NCBI GenBank assembly: GCA_022432975.1
Contig: CM039510.1
Location: 28,449,201-28,513,200 of the forward strand
Direction of reading: 5' to 3'
DNA length: 64,000 nucleotides
Source of the DNA: Begonia masoniana
Lineage: Eukaryota > Streptophyta > Magnoliopsida > Cucurbitales > Begoniaceae
A model generated the notes under the pieces. It saw only the letters and a list, made by a program, of their open reading frames with translations, searched no databases and was not told the origin of the DNA. Below are positions 37,242-49,918 of this stretch, in pieces (within the stretch, counting starts at the first letter, position 1; each line of letters begins with the position of its first letter). The position numbers and the translations under genes were made by a program.

Positions 37242-38307
37242 TGATGGGAATCGGAGTTCCAACCGTGACACTCGAATCACATTTGTGGAAGCTAAACACA
37301 GAAGAGAGAAGCACGCTGAAGAAACGACGAAAACAGAAGAGAAGATAAATAGAAAATGGCATAAAGGTGAGAAATGATACCAGTCGAAGTGGGAGGTGGG
37401 TGAGTCAAATAATACTCAGAGAACGCCGTCTGGATTGAAGGAAATCATTGTTGGCCGGTAGACGTCAGATTAGCGCTACATCAGAAAAGCTTCTTCCCAC
37501 AGAAAGAGCTCCAGCATCGGACACAAGCCCTGTATCAATGTTTATTCCATAGAAGAAACTGGAGGTGAAGATGGGTGGTGAAAACCCGAAGCTGGCTGAG
37601 GAGTTGAACGCAGTAGCTCTCAGCTCATGTCTTCATGAAGAGAAGACAATAACCTTTGGGCGCAGGCTTCGCCGTCTGCCCAATAGCCACTCATGGATAG
37701 AGAGGAACGAAGGAGTGACTAAGAATGTTCCCGAGTAACCCAGACTCGGAACACAATTTCTGGTGATTCCACCAGTGTCGAGCACCGCCTGTGGAAGAGC
37801 ACCAACGAGAAGCCACCGAGGCTCTCTAGAGATGAAGAAAGCTTCACCCGTTTCCAAATATTCGTATATTAACACACTAACTAAACTATTAGAGAACCTT
37901 GGACGCAGCTTAAATACAAGAAGAATCGATGAAAAGAAAGAGAAGGAATCTGCAGAGGAGCAATGGAGAACGGCTAGAAAAATAGCCGTTGGACGTTTTC
38001 TGCAAAATGCTGCCAGTTCGATTCGTTGGAAGTGCACTGCAACCGGTTCAGCTCTTTGCATTTTGGTTCAGCTTTGATTCTCTTTGATTCAGTCAGTTCA
38101 GCCCTCGGTTCACTTTGGTTCAGCATCCCTTTTGATGACTATTACAAACATATATCCTAAAAGGCTAAAGTTTGCTAAATAACGAGTTTTAAACCAAATT
38201 AAAGTATCTAAAATTGTACAAATTAAATACAAGGCCCGGTTACATAATTTGAATTAAAAGAAAACAAATTCTTTCTTCATTGATTCACTCCAATCCTTGA
38301 GAGACAA
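37242..38307 (-). repeat. Putative Copia-type LTR, partial
   Basis: It starts (plus) TGATGGGAATCGG right next to the primer site. On the minus strand an AATCAATGAAGAAAG stretch like the polyadenylation region of Copia LTRs is seen near 38270. No matching outer end was found before the solo LTR at 38308; the rest may lie from 40873 onward. The ORF-like reading at 37633-38061 shows no known motif. Confidence 0.45.
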
Positions 38308-38535
38308 TGTAACGCCCCCGAACCCGCCCCGGCTCGGTGCGCTACTTTGCTAAGCTATCCCGCATGTAAAACAACATTTAAAACATTTTTCATAAATTTT
38401 CGACTCGATTTTTGGGTTTCTCGAACCCTCGACTATTGTTGCAAAATGTCCCCAAAATACGTTTAAAATATGTCAGAAAATATCGAGTTAAACATAGTAG
38501 AAATAGGGAAATTTAAAAAAAAAAATATATATTTT

Positions 38536-38690
38536 TTTTCAAAAATGGGCGCTGGGTGGCCTGCGCCCCCAGGCAGCGCGCCGCGTGAGAGCTGCGCGCG
38601 CCCGACCGCGACCGATCGGCGCCCAGGCCCGATCGATCGGGCCCGCTCAGTGCCCAGGCCCGATCGATCGGGCCCGCTCGGGTTTTTCTC
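38536..38690. repeat. GC-rich palindromic block in the LTR (CGATCGATCGGG)
   Basis: GCGCGC, CGATCGG and two near-identical copies of CAGGCCCGATCGATCGGGCC lie in an otherwise AT-rich LTR. The position matches the variable blocks of the other LTRs. Confidence 0.85.
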
Positions 38691-39324
38691 GACCAAAAAC
38701 ACCTATTTTTCACTTTTTTTCAACTTTCCTTCAAAATATACCCTTCCAAAACACCCCAAAACTTATCCCCGCACATTTCCAACACTCCCGACTCCTTGAC
38801 ACGTAAATATCCCGAAAAAACAACATACTCCAAAAATCTTAACGAAAACGAAAAATAATTAAAAATCGACGTCGTTTACTTTATAAAAAAATCGAGCGGC
38901 ATAACGCCTAAATTTCTCAAAACCCAAAACCTGAAAATATACATTTATAAGACATCTAAATCAATCCACAACCATTTCAAAACCACAAAATATTAACACA
39001 ATTGAAATTTATCCAAAACAACCATAAAATACCAAATTTCCAAACACAAACCCCACATCTCCGAAGAGCTAGGCCGAGGCGCCCCGACAACTGCCTGCAC
39101 CGGCTTGCCCCGTAGCTTTCCGATTGCTTCTAAGCCCGATCCTCCCCATCAACCTCACCTGTAAATATCTCGTCACCTACACCACAGAACACACACACAC
39201 GTAAGCTTACGCTTAGCAAGTAAGGGATAACAAATGCGACTAACAAATTGCGACTAACAAATTGCAAGCAATCTTATCCCGGTTTTGATTAAATTCCCAT
39301 TTTATTAATCTTTTACCCGTGCAT

Positions 39325-39690
39325 CTTTCGTAGAGACCCTCCCGAGGTGCTCCACGAGCACTACTCCCCAGCGAGGCAGCTCTATTCAATATCACGGTTC
39401 AATCTCTTATCATAGTGCATCTCTCATGGAGATCCTCCTGAGGTGCTCCACGAGCACTACTCCCCGGCGAAGCAGCCCTACTCGATATCACTGTTCAGTC
39501 TATTATTATCACAACACATCTCTCGTAGAGACCCTCCCGAGGTGCTCCACGAGCACTACTCCCCAGCAAGGCAGCCCTACTCGATATCACTGTTCAGTGC
39601 AATGCATCCCTTGTAGAGACCCTCCCGAGGTGCTCCACGAGCACTACTCCCCGGCGAGGCAGTCTTACTCAGGATCACGTTGCATGTTCC
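39325..39690 (-). repeat. Tandem repeat, four units of about 87-105 bp
   Basis: Each unit contains GAGGTGCTCCACGAGCACTA, with CTCCCCAGCGAGGCAG and GATATCAC nearby. The short core GTGCTCCACGAGCAC is a near palindrome. The array lies inside the intron-2-like segment of the LTR. Confidence 0.9.
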
Positions 39691-40959
39691 AGTAGTTCTT
39701 TGCATTACCCGTGCTCATAACTCATTCCTCATGGTTCAAAAATCGTGGCGCATGACACACAATGCACAACATAAAATAAAACACAACAATCAAACAACCA
39801 AGCAAACAAACCTCCCTACCGTTCCGTGGTGTAGGCACGAAGGCAACAAAACACACAATCCTCTACTTACCTGACGGCTCGGTGTGTAGTTGCTTACTTA
39901 GTCTTATCACTTCACTAACTCGACTACCTAAAATAACGAAAACTTAACTTGATAAGTCACCAATAAAGTCTAAGGGATTTCCTAACTAAAACTAAACAAC
40001 ACCTAAAACAAATTTCACTCTCAAAATACAATACCTGATTTTTTACCCAAAGTTAACAACATCTAACTTCGAACGGCCACAACTCCCTTGCTTTTCAATG
40101 GATTTTGACGTGCCACCTCAATCTGTAAACCTTTACACATCTACTATCCATTGAAACACTCAAATTAACCAAATAAACACTTGACCAAATCGAAAATGCC
40201 AAAACAGAATCTGTCACTGAGTGTTCACAACTCGATTTTTGTGTAACTCTCTTCCAATCCTTAATCTAACCACCCAAACGACTTAAACCATCGTACCGAA
40301 GGATTAAATGACCAAAAGAGGAAGAAAACCATCAAGGAGAGCACAATTTTCGGAATCTCCAAGCTAGGGTTTTCAAACCCTCCCTAAACTCACTCAAAAT
40401 ACACTTAAAACACCAATACACTTCACCTAATTGTATACAAACCAAAACTCATTAAATTTTACCTTGAAATCCCTTGAAAGATTGAAGAAAAGGGAGAGGA
40501 AGAATCGGCTATGGAGGATGAGAAGAGAATCGTGGAGATGAAGGGAGAAAAATGAAGAAAACCCAATTTTAACCTAAACTTTTCCTCCTTTTTATTTCCT
40601 TCCATAATTTCTTTAAAATTACAAATCAAACCCTCCTTTTTCCCCTTTAAATCCAACGTGAGAAGCTTCATCAAGTCACCACTTTCCATTGCTTTTACTT
40701 AATTCCTATTGGTTCACACATTTTGAATGCATTTTGAATTTTCAACATTTTGAATTTTTCAACCATTACATTTTCAACCAATCCACCACACTTCATTCCT
40801 AACATTAAACCATTTAACCGTGTAATCCTAGGCCTATACGTGTTATAGGAAATTCTTGGGTGTTACAGATAATTTACCTACAACATTTGACAAGTCCATT
40901 AGATAAATAAAATAGATAAAATAAATACATACCTTGACTTGTGCACGTCGGATCGGGGT

Positions 40960-41375
40960 TGTGGGCATATCAAGAACCTTCACAAGTGGAATTGCCTTGT
41001 TACGCAAGACCTTCACGGCACAATCGAGAATACGCACTGGCTTCTCTTCGTATGTCAGCGTCGGTTGAATCTCGATATCTTGTTGTCCCACGACATGAGA
41101 GGGATCATGCATGCATTTTTTCAGCATAGACACGTGAAATACATTATGAATCCCATCCATAGAAGCAGGCAATTGAAACTGATAAGCTGTTTTTCCAATC
41201 TGCTTCGTAATAGGAAAGGGGCTGACATACCTTGGACTCAACTTGCCCCTCTTATCGAACCTCATCTCTCCATTGAATGGCGAAATCTTCAGAAAAACTT
41301 CATCATCCACTTCAAATTCCAATTCCCTTCGCTTTCGGTTCGCATAGCTCTTTTGCCGACTCTGTGCTGTCAAGA
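40960..41375 (-). pseudogene. int: Integrase C-terminus and truncated chromodomain of element B
   Basis: The frame reads MTAQSRQKSYANRKRRELEF, KLSPRYVSPFPITKQIG and HNVFHVSMLKKCMHDPSHVV, then RILDCAVKVLRNKAIPLVKV. After that the chromodomain is lost and unrelated residues follow to a stop near 40843. The sequence is continuous in sense with the integrase core across the LTR inserted at 41376. Confidence 0.9.
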
Positions 41376-43768
41376 TGTAATATCCAGCTTTTCTGGATAT
41401 TATAATTTTAATATATAATGGAATTTTTGTAAATATGTCAAATCAAGCCCGTTTCACGAAAAGAAAGCACCATTATGATCCTAATTATTAATTTGGATTT
41501 TAAGGAAATTATGAGAATTTTCAGAGTTTAGACGCTATATTCCGAGTAAATACATTTCTCGTAATGTGAAAGACGTTCTCGTAAAAATAGTAAACGAGGT
41601 CTGTTTTGCGAACGGATAGTTTTGTTAGATCCCAAATAGTAAGTTGGACTTATTGGTGAAATAAGAGAATTTGGAGAAGCCAAATAGCTAGTTAATTAAC
41701 GAAACGAACGACAAAACTAATATAAAAATAATGTAAGGGCAAAAGTGTAATCTGCCAAACCAATTTATAAAATAACAATTTCTCTCTTCTCTCCCTCACT
41801 TTTCCATTTCTCCTCTGGCGTTCACGAAAACCTGAGAGCGCCCTCCTCTCTGCCCGTCGACGGTTCTCGACGATTCGACCTCCGTTTTCCTCCGTTCTTC
41901 CTCCGGTTCTTCACGTTTTCTCCTCCGATCAACGTCCTAGGTAAGATTCTACAGCTTTCGGACGTTAGTTTTCAGTTCTAACGAAGTTAAATAATTAGGG
42001 TTTCGTTTAGGTTTCGTTAAAAATCGAGATTTAGGGTTCGAAATCGATAGGTCCTTATAGTTTAAGGACGTATTGAACGTATTAAACGTTATTGGACGAA
42101 GTTAACTCGAATTGTGGGAAAATGTTAAATTTGAGAATTTAAGGATTTTCGGGAAAAACTTGTAAATTGTGAATTGAGGTACCGAGCGTAAATTGCTCGA
42201 ATAAATAGCTCAATGAATTGGATTAGAGCTTTAGGAAGTTTCCTTAGTTAAGGTTTTGTTGAATTTGGGCGATTAGAAGTTTAAACACGTGATATTGATG
42301 ATCGTTGTGTTTTGCCTCAGACAAACAACGCTCGTGGACGGAGTTTGAGCTGCAACGGACGCGAGGTAAGTTCTCGTGATCTTCTCTGGCCGATTGGCCT
42401 GCACCGTACTTCGATGTAGCGTCGAGGATCTTAATGGATTGTTTGTTTTAATTGCTTTGGTCGGGTAGTTAGGTTTTAAATTGTATAGGTTATTCTGTTT
42501 CGGTCTGGATGGTATACATGTTGCTTGTTTATTGTATTGTATAGTTATATTATGCTCATATCTGTTCATGCATCACGTGTTTTAAAAGATCACGAAAATG
42601 AATTTCTGCACGATGTTTTAAAGTAAATGCAAAGAAAGAATGACCCTTCGGTATACAGTTTAAATGACCATTCGGTATATAGTTTAAATGGCCCTTCGGT
42701 ATACATTTTATAGCAAAGCAAAGCAAAGCAAAGCAACGCAAAGCAAAGCAAAGCAAAGTAAAGTAAAGAAAACAAAGCATTATTTATAAAGTCACATGCA
42801 TAGCATGCATTTGCATTTACTAGAGCTTACTGAGATTTTTATCTCATAGATGTCTGTATGGTGTAGGTGTTTACGAGGAAACAGGTGAGGACGAGCTTCC
42901 TCCTCCTGAGGCATGAGGCAGTTGACGAATGATGGTTGCGGTGGTGTGCTGGCGCAGTCGACGCTTATCTGACCCGTGGGGAAGTATGTATAGGTTTTGT
43001 GGGTTTTGGTATGTTTTGGGTTGATGGTTGTAAAGACATTCTTAGGATGCTTAGATCTGGCTAGATGTTAGGTTCACATTTTAAAGTTTAAACGTCTTTC
43101 TGAATCTGTTTTATAAACTGTTTTGAAATTTTTTTATTGAAACTGCTTGGGAGTATTTATCGATGTTTTGAACGTATCCATGCAGTTGGATTCCGCAAAG
43201 TCCGCTGTATGTTGGATGAATTTAATAATACGTTTTGATTAAGTTAAGTTGTAAGTGCAAGTGTTTATGGGTGAAGAAATGTGTAGAATATATGAAGTGT
43301 TTGCTCTCTGGAATCTCAAATTCCGGAGAGGATGTGTGTTTTGATCACTGCAGCGATCGATTTCTGGTTCGATCGCTGGCAGCGATCGATTGCTGCTTAC
43401 TGCAGCGACCGATCGCTGCTGAGGCTCATGGCCTCAGCGATCAGTCGCTGCTGAGGCTCATGGCCTCAGTGACTGATCGCTGCTGAGGCTCATAGCCTCA
43501 GCAACCGATCGCTGCTGAGGCCCAGCGATCGGTCTCTGCTCCTTTTGCCTCCGTCTTCCAGTTTTGCCCTCGACCGAATTGAAAAATGCTTTCATTGTTT
43601 TTATTTAATTGTTTAAATTGTTTTAAGTTTTAAATGATTTCCTAAACGAACCCCTATTCTGATTCTGGTTTCAACTTCAGATTCCATTCCGCGTAAAGTC
43701 TATTTAAAGTATAAAATAAAATGAAAAATTTATACGGGAAATACGGGTACAGTATTAGGGGTGTTACA
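41376..43768 (+). repeat. Solo LTR (2,393 bp) in the integrase of element B, TSD CAAGA
   Basis: It starts TGTAATATCCAGC and ends GGGGTGTTACA. CAAGA is present at 41371-41375 and 43769-43773. Signals: donor CTAG/GTAAGA at 41941 with acceptor TTTTGCCTCAG at 42320, and donor CGAG/GTAAGT at 42366 with acceptor ATGGTGTAG at 42866. Three copies of a CCTTCGGTATACA(G)TTTA unit (42646-42710) and an AGCAA pentanucleotide tract (42711-42775) lie in intron 2. Confidence 0.95.
43340..43550. repeat. GCAGCGATCGATCGCTG palindrome-rich block
   Basis: Repeated GCTGAGGCTCATGGCCTCAG and CAGCGATCGATCGCTG words, nearly all self-complementary, fill about 210 bp before the LTR end. A plus-strand ORF through it is a by-product of the repeat. 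Confidence 0.88.
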
Positions 43769-43773
43769 CAAGA

Positions 43774-44568
43774 TCCGTCGTCTGTTAAATGCAACTTTCT
43801 CTGCCGTCTGCTGCACAATATCTGGACCTGTCAATCGTGATTCACCGACTTCATCCTAATACAAGGGTGATCTGTATTTTCTCTCATATAGAGCCTCGTA
43901 CGGAGCCATACCTATAGTAGCCTGATAGCTGTTATTATAAGAAAACTCTACTAGCGGTTGGTACTTGCTCCATGAACTTTGAAATTCTAGTACGCAAGCT
44001 CAAAGCATATCCTCCAATGTCTGAATAGTCCTTTCAGACTGTCTGTCGGTCTGAGGATGAAACGCCGTACTGAAACTCAACTGCATCCCCATAGCTTTAT
44101 GCAGGCTTTTCCAGAACTTTGACGTAAATCTGAGATCTCTGTCAGATACAATGGAAGTTGAAACTCTATGCAGACGCACAATCTCCTGAATGAATAGTTT
44201 TGCGAACTGATCCATTGAATACGTCATTTTCACCGGTAGAAAATCAATCGATTTGGTCACTCGGTCCACAATCACCTATATTACATCATGGCCCTTTGCA
44301 GTCCGTGGTAGTCTAACAACAAAATCCATAGAGATTTTCTCCCATTTCCACTCTGGAATTGGCAAAGGCTATAATTTTTTTGTTGGCCTTTGGTGTTCTG
44401 CCTTGACTTGCTGACAGATTAGGCATGTCTCTACATACTTCGCCACTTCTCTCTTCATGTTGGGCCACCAAAAGTACATCTTTAAATCCTTATACATCTT
44501 CATACTTCCTGGATGATCATAAAACTTAGAAGAGTAGGCTTTAAATAAGATTTCCTTCCAAAGCTCCT
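43774..44568 (-). pseudogene. int: Integrase zinc domain and core of element B
   Basis: The readable frame 44000-44275 has DRVTKSIDFLPVKMTYSMDQ, SIVSDRDLRFTSKFW (second catalytic Asp) and FHPQTDRQSERTIQTLEDML (catalytic Glu). Upstream pieces in other frames give WWPNMKREV, C-x2-C-QQVKAEH and KISMDFVV. Stops and shifts break it. It ends at the CTCCT target duplication of the next LTR. Confidence 0.88.
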
Positions 44569-46602
44569 TGTTAAATCCGCCAAATTTTAGAGAATGAAAT
44601 TTTCTGAATAAATTTTTTGCGATTATTTAGTGGAAATTTAGGCTCGAACGCTCAATCTTTTAGAAGCGTGCAAGGTACAAGTTTTTGGTCACGTGTGGCA
44701 CGTACGTAAGATTTACGGAATTAAATTAAGTATTAGACGTTGACGTTTGCGCAATTTAAGTGGATTAAATTCATGAGGGTAGAACATTCGAAAATTATCG
44801 AACAAAGTTATTCGAGAGTTTTAATTTAGAAATTGAAAATCTATTAAATGGGTATAATAGATTTAATGTATAACTTAAAAGAATTAAAGTAAAATTTATG
44901 TAAATTAAATTAATTGGAATAAAAGAAAAGAAGAAAATAAGGTTAAAAAACCTTAACCTTATTTTCGTTTAGCAGAAGCAAAACAGAGAGCGAGAGAGAG
45001 GGAAACGGCCGCGAAGAGGAAAATCAGCCGACGAGATTTTGACCTCCGTTCGGCGCGATCTTAGTGTCAAAACGTTCATCTCGAAGCGTAGATCAACGTT
45101 GGTGAAGGGTGATTTTGAAGATTCAGAGGACTTTGCAAACTTCGAGATGATCCCCGAGGAGCACACGGACCACTGAAGTTCGTAGGACTCGCCTCGGTGG
45201 TATGAGTTATTATATTTACTGCGATATACCTACATAACATGCATATATGTATTATTGTGGTGGATTACTCCTGATATTGATGTCGGTTGTTTTAAAAACA
45301 CGAGCATATTGTATTAAATAGGCATGTATACTTTTGACTTGATTTGACTGCCTACTGCCATGTTTGCTTGTCTTGCCGACGAGTTTGAGTTGAGATTGAT
45401 CATCATACTATGCTGTTGTGTTTTATTGTGGACTGGTTTTCTGATGCATTGCATAGTTTTCTGTATTGCTAGTTGGAGGTGATTCCGGATGTAATTGTTT
45501 GACACTCTTAGCGGGGCCCAGCTAAGAGTATCAAGGGATTTTGCCCAGATGCACCTGTGATTGAGGGTTGCCGTGATACTCCCCACAATCATTTGGATAG
45601 GACTCCAGGATGAGTGGTTGTTGATTCCCTCCGGGTTGAGTTCCCTCTTTTTAAACTCCTTACATGTGGTTGTGGGCTCGGAGCTTTGGCTAGTCCTAGG
45701 TTTTGAGCTATGTTAGCCCTGTTACCGGACCTAATTAGTGTTTGTTCGTTGTTACCCCGGTCTGATAAGTCCCTTGTGCGGTGTTCCCAAGGGCTCAGGG
45801 TAGAGTGATCGTTGATTCCCTCCTGGTGAGCTACCGTGTGATCTACGAGGCCCAGGATATGCCGACCGATCAAGAGTGATCGTTGATTCCCTCCTGGTGA
45901 CCTACCGTGTGATCCACGAGGCCCAGGGTATACCGACCGTGATTCCCCTGGTGGTTGACTATATCTATTTTCATTATGAGGTTTTGTCTAATGTTATTGC
46001 TGCCTTGCTGTGTGTTGTGTTTCGGAGGATCTTTATGTGGTCTTCTTTTTCACGGTGCACTTGATTATATAGTACGGTATGAATAGTGAGGGCATAGTTA
46101 GTATACACTTTTCTTTAAAAGTTAGCCTAATTGATCTATCTAAAAATGAGAAGAGATTTAATAACATAAAATTGGTTTTGAGAGTTGATACTCATTCATT
46201 GATATTATAACTGGCATGCATTATAACATGAGTGGTAGGTATAACATCCCATACTGAGTTTGTCACTCACCCCAACGACTTCCCCCTCCTCTAAAGGTAA
46301 AGGAAGAAGGAAGTAGAAGTGAGCTGGATCGGCACCAATCGATTAGGAGTCGTGTTTATTTCTATTTTTTGGCATTTCGTGAAATGTAAGAACATAATCT
46401 GGATATTGCTACATATTTGGGTTTGTAACTATCTTTATTATTCCAGTTTTTCTATTATTGCTCGTTTCTCATATTTGTTACATTGAGGAGTCTTGGATTA
46501 TTGCAAAAACTTCCGTACTCAGCCTTAGACTAGATAGTGGACCTCCCCGAGGTTGATCGTTTAGCCTGGCATTTCTATCCGGCCCTCTCTCGGGTCGTGA
46601 CA
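44569..46602 (+). repeat. Solo LTR (2,034 bp) of family A lacking intron 1, TSD CTCCT
   Basis: It starts TGTTAAATCCGCC and ends CGGGTCGTGACA, matching the LTR at 7078-9305. CTCCT lies at 44564-44568 and 46603-46607. Sequence equivalent to exon 1 (up to 45120) is joined directly to sequence equivalent to exon 2 (from 45121), so the 789-bp intron 1 seen at 7512-8300 is absent. Intron 2 is kept (45200-46296) and contains a 71-bp tandem duplication from 45802. Confidence 0.95.
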
Positions 46603-46607
46603 CTCCT

Positions 46608-47300
46608 CATCATTCGGAATGTGTCATCTATTTCGAAACTTCAGGATTCCATCATCCAAATAGCTGAACTCAGATCTATCATTCAAAATTATACTCAGTT
46701 TAAACCCGTCGCACACAAAATCATCTTGCTGAGCTTCTCGGATTTTATCCAGAAGAGTTTGCCTTAAAAATAAGGCAACAAGTACAGCTGCTAAATCTGA
46801 AACTACCTCCATACCAAAATTCTGGATTTCTGTACACAAGGCTGATGACATTGCTGGTATCATGGCTGAAACAGAAGCGATTACTTTACTCAATGCGTCT
46901 ACCACAACATTCGCTTTACCGGGGTGATATTTGATCTCAAAGTCATAGTCTTTCACAAACTCTAACCACCGTCGTTGCCTCATGTTTAGATCCTTTTGAG
47001 TGAAAATATATTTCAGACTTTTGTGATCTGAATATATTTCACACGACTGTCCATACAAGTAATGCCTTCATATTTTTAGCTCGAACACCACCGCCCCTAG
47101 CTCCAGATCATGGGTATGATAGTTCTGCTCATAAGTTTTCAATTGCCTTGAAGTGTAGTCAATTACTTTCCCATCTTGCATCAAAACACATCTCAATCTA
47201 ATTCTAGAGGCATCACAATAAATACTAAACTTTTCATACTCAACTGGAAGCGTTAATAACAGAGCAGTAGTCAACTTCTTCTTCAGTGTCTGAAAACTAT
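46608..47300 (-). pseudogene. RNase H of element B
   Basis: The first part (47068-47274) reads [20 protein letters not shown] and [20 protein letters not shown]; the second (46624-47058) reads [20 protein letters not shown], then [20 protein letters not shown]. The acidic residues D, E and D are kept. A frame change near 47065 splits them. Confidence 0.9.
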
Positions 47301-47302
47301 GC

Positions 47303-48180
47303 TCACAATCTTCCGACCATAAAGTACTTCACATTCTTTCTAGTTAACCGAGTTAGAGGTGTTGCGATCTTTGAGAAACCTTCAATGAATTTTCGATAAT
47401 AACCTGCTAAACCCAGAAAACTCTGAATTTTGCTAACATTCCTTGGCTGTCCCCACTCCTTCACTGTTTGAATCTTTGCTGGGTCTACAGATATACCATC
47501 ACCCGAAACCACATGACCCAAAAAGTGGATTCTATCCAACCAAAATTCACACTTAGAAAATTTTGCATAAAGTTGGTGTTGCTTCAGAATTCCCAATATC
47601 AACTTCAGATGCTCCACGTGTTCGTCCTTAGTGCGAGAATAGACCAAAATATCATCGATAATTACTATGACAAATTTATCGAGATACTCATGGAACACTC
47701 TGTTCATTAAATCCATGAAAGCAGCTGAAGCGTTCGTCAATCCGAAAGATATCACCAAGAACTTGTAATGCTGATACCTTGTTCAGAAGGCAGTCTTAGG
47801 AATATCTTCAAATTTGACCTTCAACTGATAATATTTTGATCTCAGGTTGAACTTTGAGAAAACTCGTGCACCTTGGAGTTGATCAAATAGATCGTCTATC
47901 CTTGGTAGTGGATACTTGTTCTTGACAGTTACTTTGTTCAACTCTCTATAATCGATGCATATACGTAGTGATCCATCTTTTTTCTTGACAAAAAGGACTG
48001 GTGCGCCCCATGGTGAAAAACTGGGGCGTATGAACTTTTTTCCACTAATTTTTCCAATTGTTTCCTTAGCTCCTTCAGCTCCGTCGGCGCTAACCTATAT
48101 GGATTCTTCAATACCGGTTCAGCGCCTGGATATAAGTCTATAACAAAGACTATCTCCCTATTTGACGTAAGCCAGGTAGT
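47303..48180 (-). pseudogene. pol: Reverse transcriptase of element B
   Basis: The C-terminal half (47303-47758) is open: [36 protein letters not shown] (catalytic Asp pair) and [15 protein letters not shown]. The N-terminal half (47760-48180) is recognisable in other frames ([34 protein letters not shown]) but has stops and shifts. Confidence 0.9.
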
Positions 48181-49229
48181 TCGTCCAGAAACACTTTTGG
48201 GAAATCTCGAACAACTATAACATCTTGAGGCTTTGTTTCTACTAGCTTTTGAATATCTATAATGCTTGCAAGAAAACTTAAGGACTCACCGTTCACAAAA
48301 TGACGAGCCCTGATGGATGCCATAACAGATAACCTCCTTGTATTCTTTAGGGCTTGCAAAGTGTGCTTCTCGCCATCTGGGGGTTGCAAACTTACTATTC
48401 TTGATCTACAGTCTGCATGATACTTGAACAACCAGTCCATCCCCAGAATCACATCATATCCCGTTATCCCCATAACAATAAGATCAGCAGGTAGACTCTT
48501 ACTTCCCACTGATATCACACTATTACGCACTACTTGATTAGAGTGCATGCGCTCACCAGAGGGTAGCGTCACATCATATACGTGCTCAGTTGACGTAGGG
48601 CATAAGTTTAATTTGACAGCAAATGCATTTGCTATAAATGAATGCGTAGAACCGAAATCAATCAGAGCGTAAGCAGGTAGAGTATTAACTAGCACAGTAC
48701 CGAACACCACGACTGGTTTGTCATCATCTCCGGACTCAACCACGACAAATATCCTGGTCGTCACATGCGTCGGACCTTTCTTTATCGTTGGACAATCTTT
48801 GATGACTTGGCCGATCTCATTACAGTTGAAGCATCGAGTTACCCTTGGCTTTGGACAATCCATGGAAAAGTGGCCAACTTCATTGCAGTTATAACATTTG
48901 CCTGAACTAATTCTGCACTCTCCCAGGTGGTGCCTCATGCATTTTGGGCACTGAGGGAACTTCCCAAATTCCTGCAGACGTTTGTCGCTTCTTTGGCCAC
49001 TCAAGTTGTCACCTAGCCTTTTTGTGCCCCTTTGATGCTCATGAGGGCTTCCCCTGTTCTCTTGCAGTGTGATCTCCCTGAAAAATCTTCTAGGAGCTTC
49101 GCGTTGCTTGACACACTTGAGGTTCGCTTCCTCCATCTCTAACGCTTTATCCACAACTTGACTATACGACACACCTTTGGTGCCCGCTATCTTTATTCCC
49201 TTGTAGATCTCAGGTTTCAGCCCTTGCAC
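48150..49229 (-). pseudogene. gag-pr: gag C-terminus with zinc knuckles and protease of element B
   Basis: This 359-residue frame begins inside gag (MQGLKPEIYKGIKIAG), then has a basic linker and two zinc knuckles. The first, CYNCNEVGHFSMDC, is complete. The second, CFNCNEIGQVIKDC, has Gln in place of His. The protease follows, but its active site reads LIDFGSTHSFIA: the D-T-G-A/S motif is changed to D-F-G-S, which should reduce or abolish activity. It ends at DELPGLRQIGR, near the start of RT, by frameshift. Confidence 0.92.
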
Positions 49230-49826
49230 GAACTAAATAGCTTTGTTCTCCTCCTTACTGACCAAGGGGCTAGCAAATGGTGACAAAAATTCGAACTGTC
49301 AGATGTACTCAGACACAGACCCCATTTGCTTTAATTGTAAGAAATCCATCATTTCTGTGGCTTGAACAGTGCTGTTGAATTAATTTTCATAAAAAGCATC
49401 CTTGAACTCCTTCCACCTTATGGCTTGAACATCAGTGGTGGTCTCTATAATGTCCCACCAATATCGGGTGTCCTTTCCAGGTGGAAAACTGCCAAATCAA
49501 CCTTATCTGCCTCTTCCACCTTGGCGCAATTGAACATACCCTCGATTATACGAATCCAATCTTCTATAACAGTTGGATCCAATGATTGCCCTTCAAACGT
49601 CGGTGGTCTAAACCTTCAAAATCTTTCACCACCATTATCGCTGGAAGAGGTAGCCCCTGAATTTTCTTGGTCATCACGGTTCAATAATAGCCCCAATTGC
49701 TGGGACTGCCTGTTTACGAGCTCCGTCAGTTGTCTAATCGTCTCCGAATCGTCTCTAGGTTCTTTCAATTGTCTCGGTATGGTGTTAATCCTGAACAAGT
49801 TAGACACACTCATACATATCTACTAA
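49230..49826 (-). pseudogene. gag: gag N-terminus of element B
   Basis: The piece 49616-49813 reads MSVSNLFRINTIPRQLKEP, IRQLTELVNRQSQQLGLLLN and SSSDNGGERF, followed in another frame by a decayed capsid region. Stops and shifts break the rest. Confidence 0.82.
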
Positions 49827-49918
49827 CTAAAATTAAACGTAAACACTTACAGTTGTTGGAGCTTTTCCATGTGGCGATTGTCATTGTTAGGTGATCTTCT
49901 GAACGATTTAACCCATAG

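Larger units (their letters stand above)
38308..40867 (-). repeat. Solo LTR (2,560 bp)
   Basis: In plus coordinates it starts TGTAACGCCCCC and ends TGGGTGTTACA. Flanks are GACAA (38303-38307) and GATAA (40868-40872), a target duplication with one change. Minus-strand signals: donor CAAG/GTAAAA at 40462 with acceptor TTTTAG at 39928, and donor CAG/GTAAGT at 39870 with acceptor GTGGTGTAG at 39177. Confidence 0.85.

Noticed and set aside
37633..38061. 142-residue minus-strand ORF and its plus-strand partner
   Set aside because: It lies inside a putative Copia LTR, matches no motif I know, and overlaps an ORF on the other strand.
38308..40867. 3' LTR of element B
   Set aside because: Its ends and interior differ from the 5' LTR at 49936-54260. 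It has its own near-matching target duplication, and no polypurine tract lies next to it.
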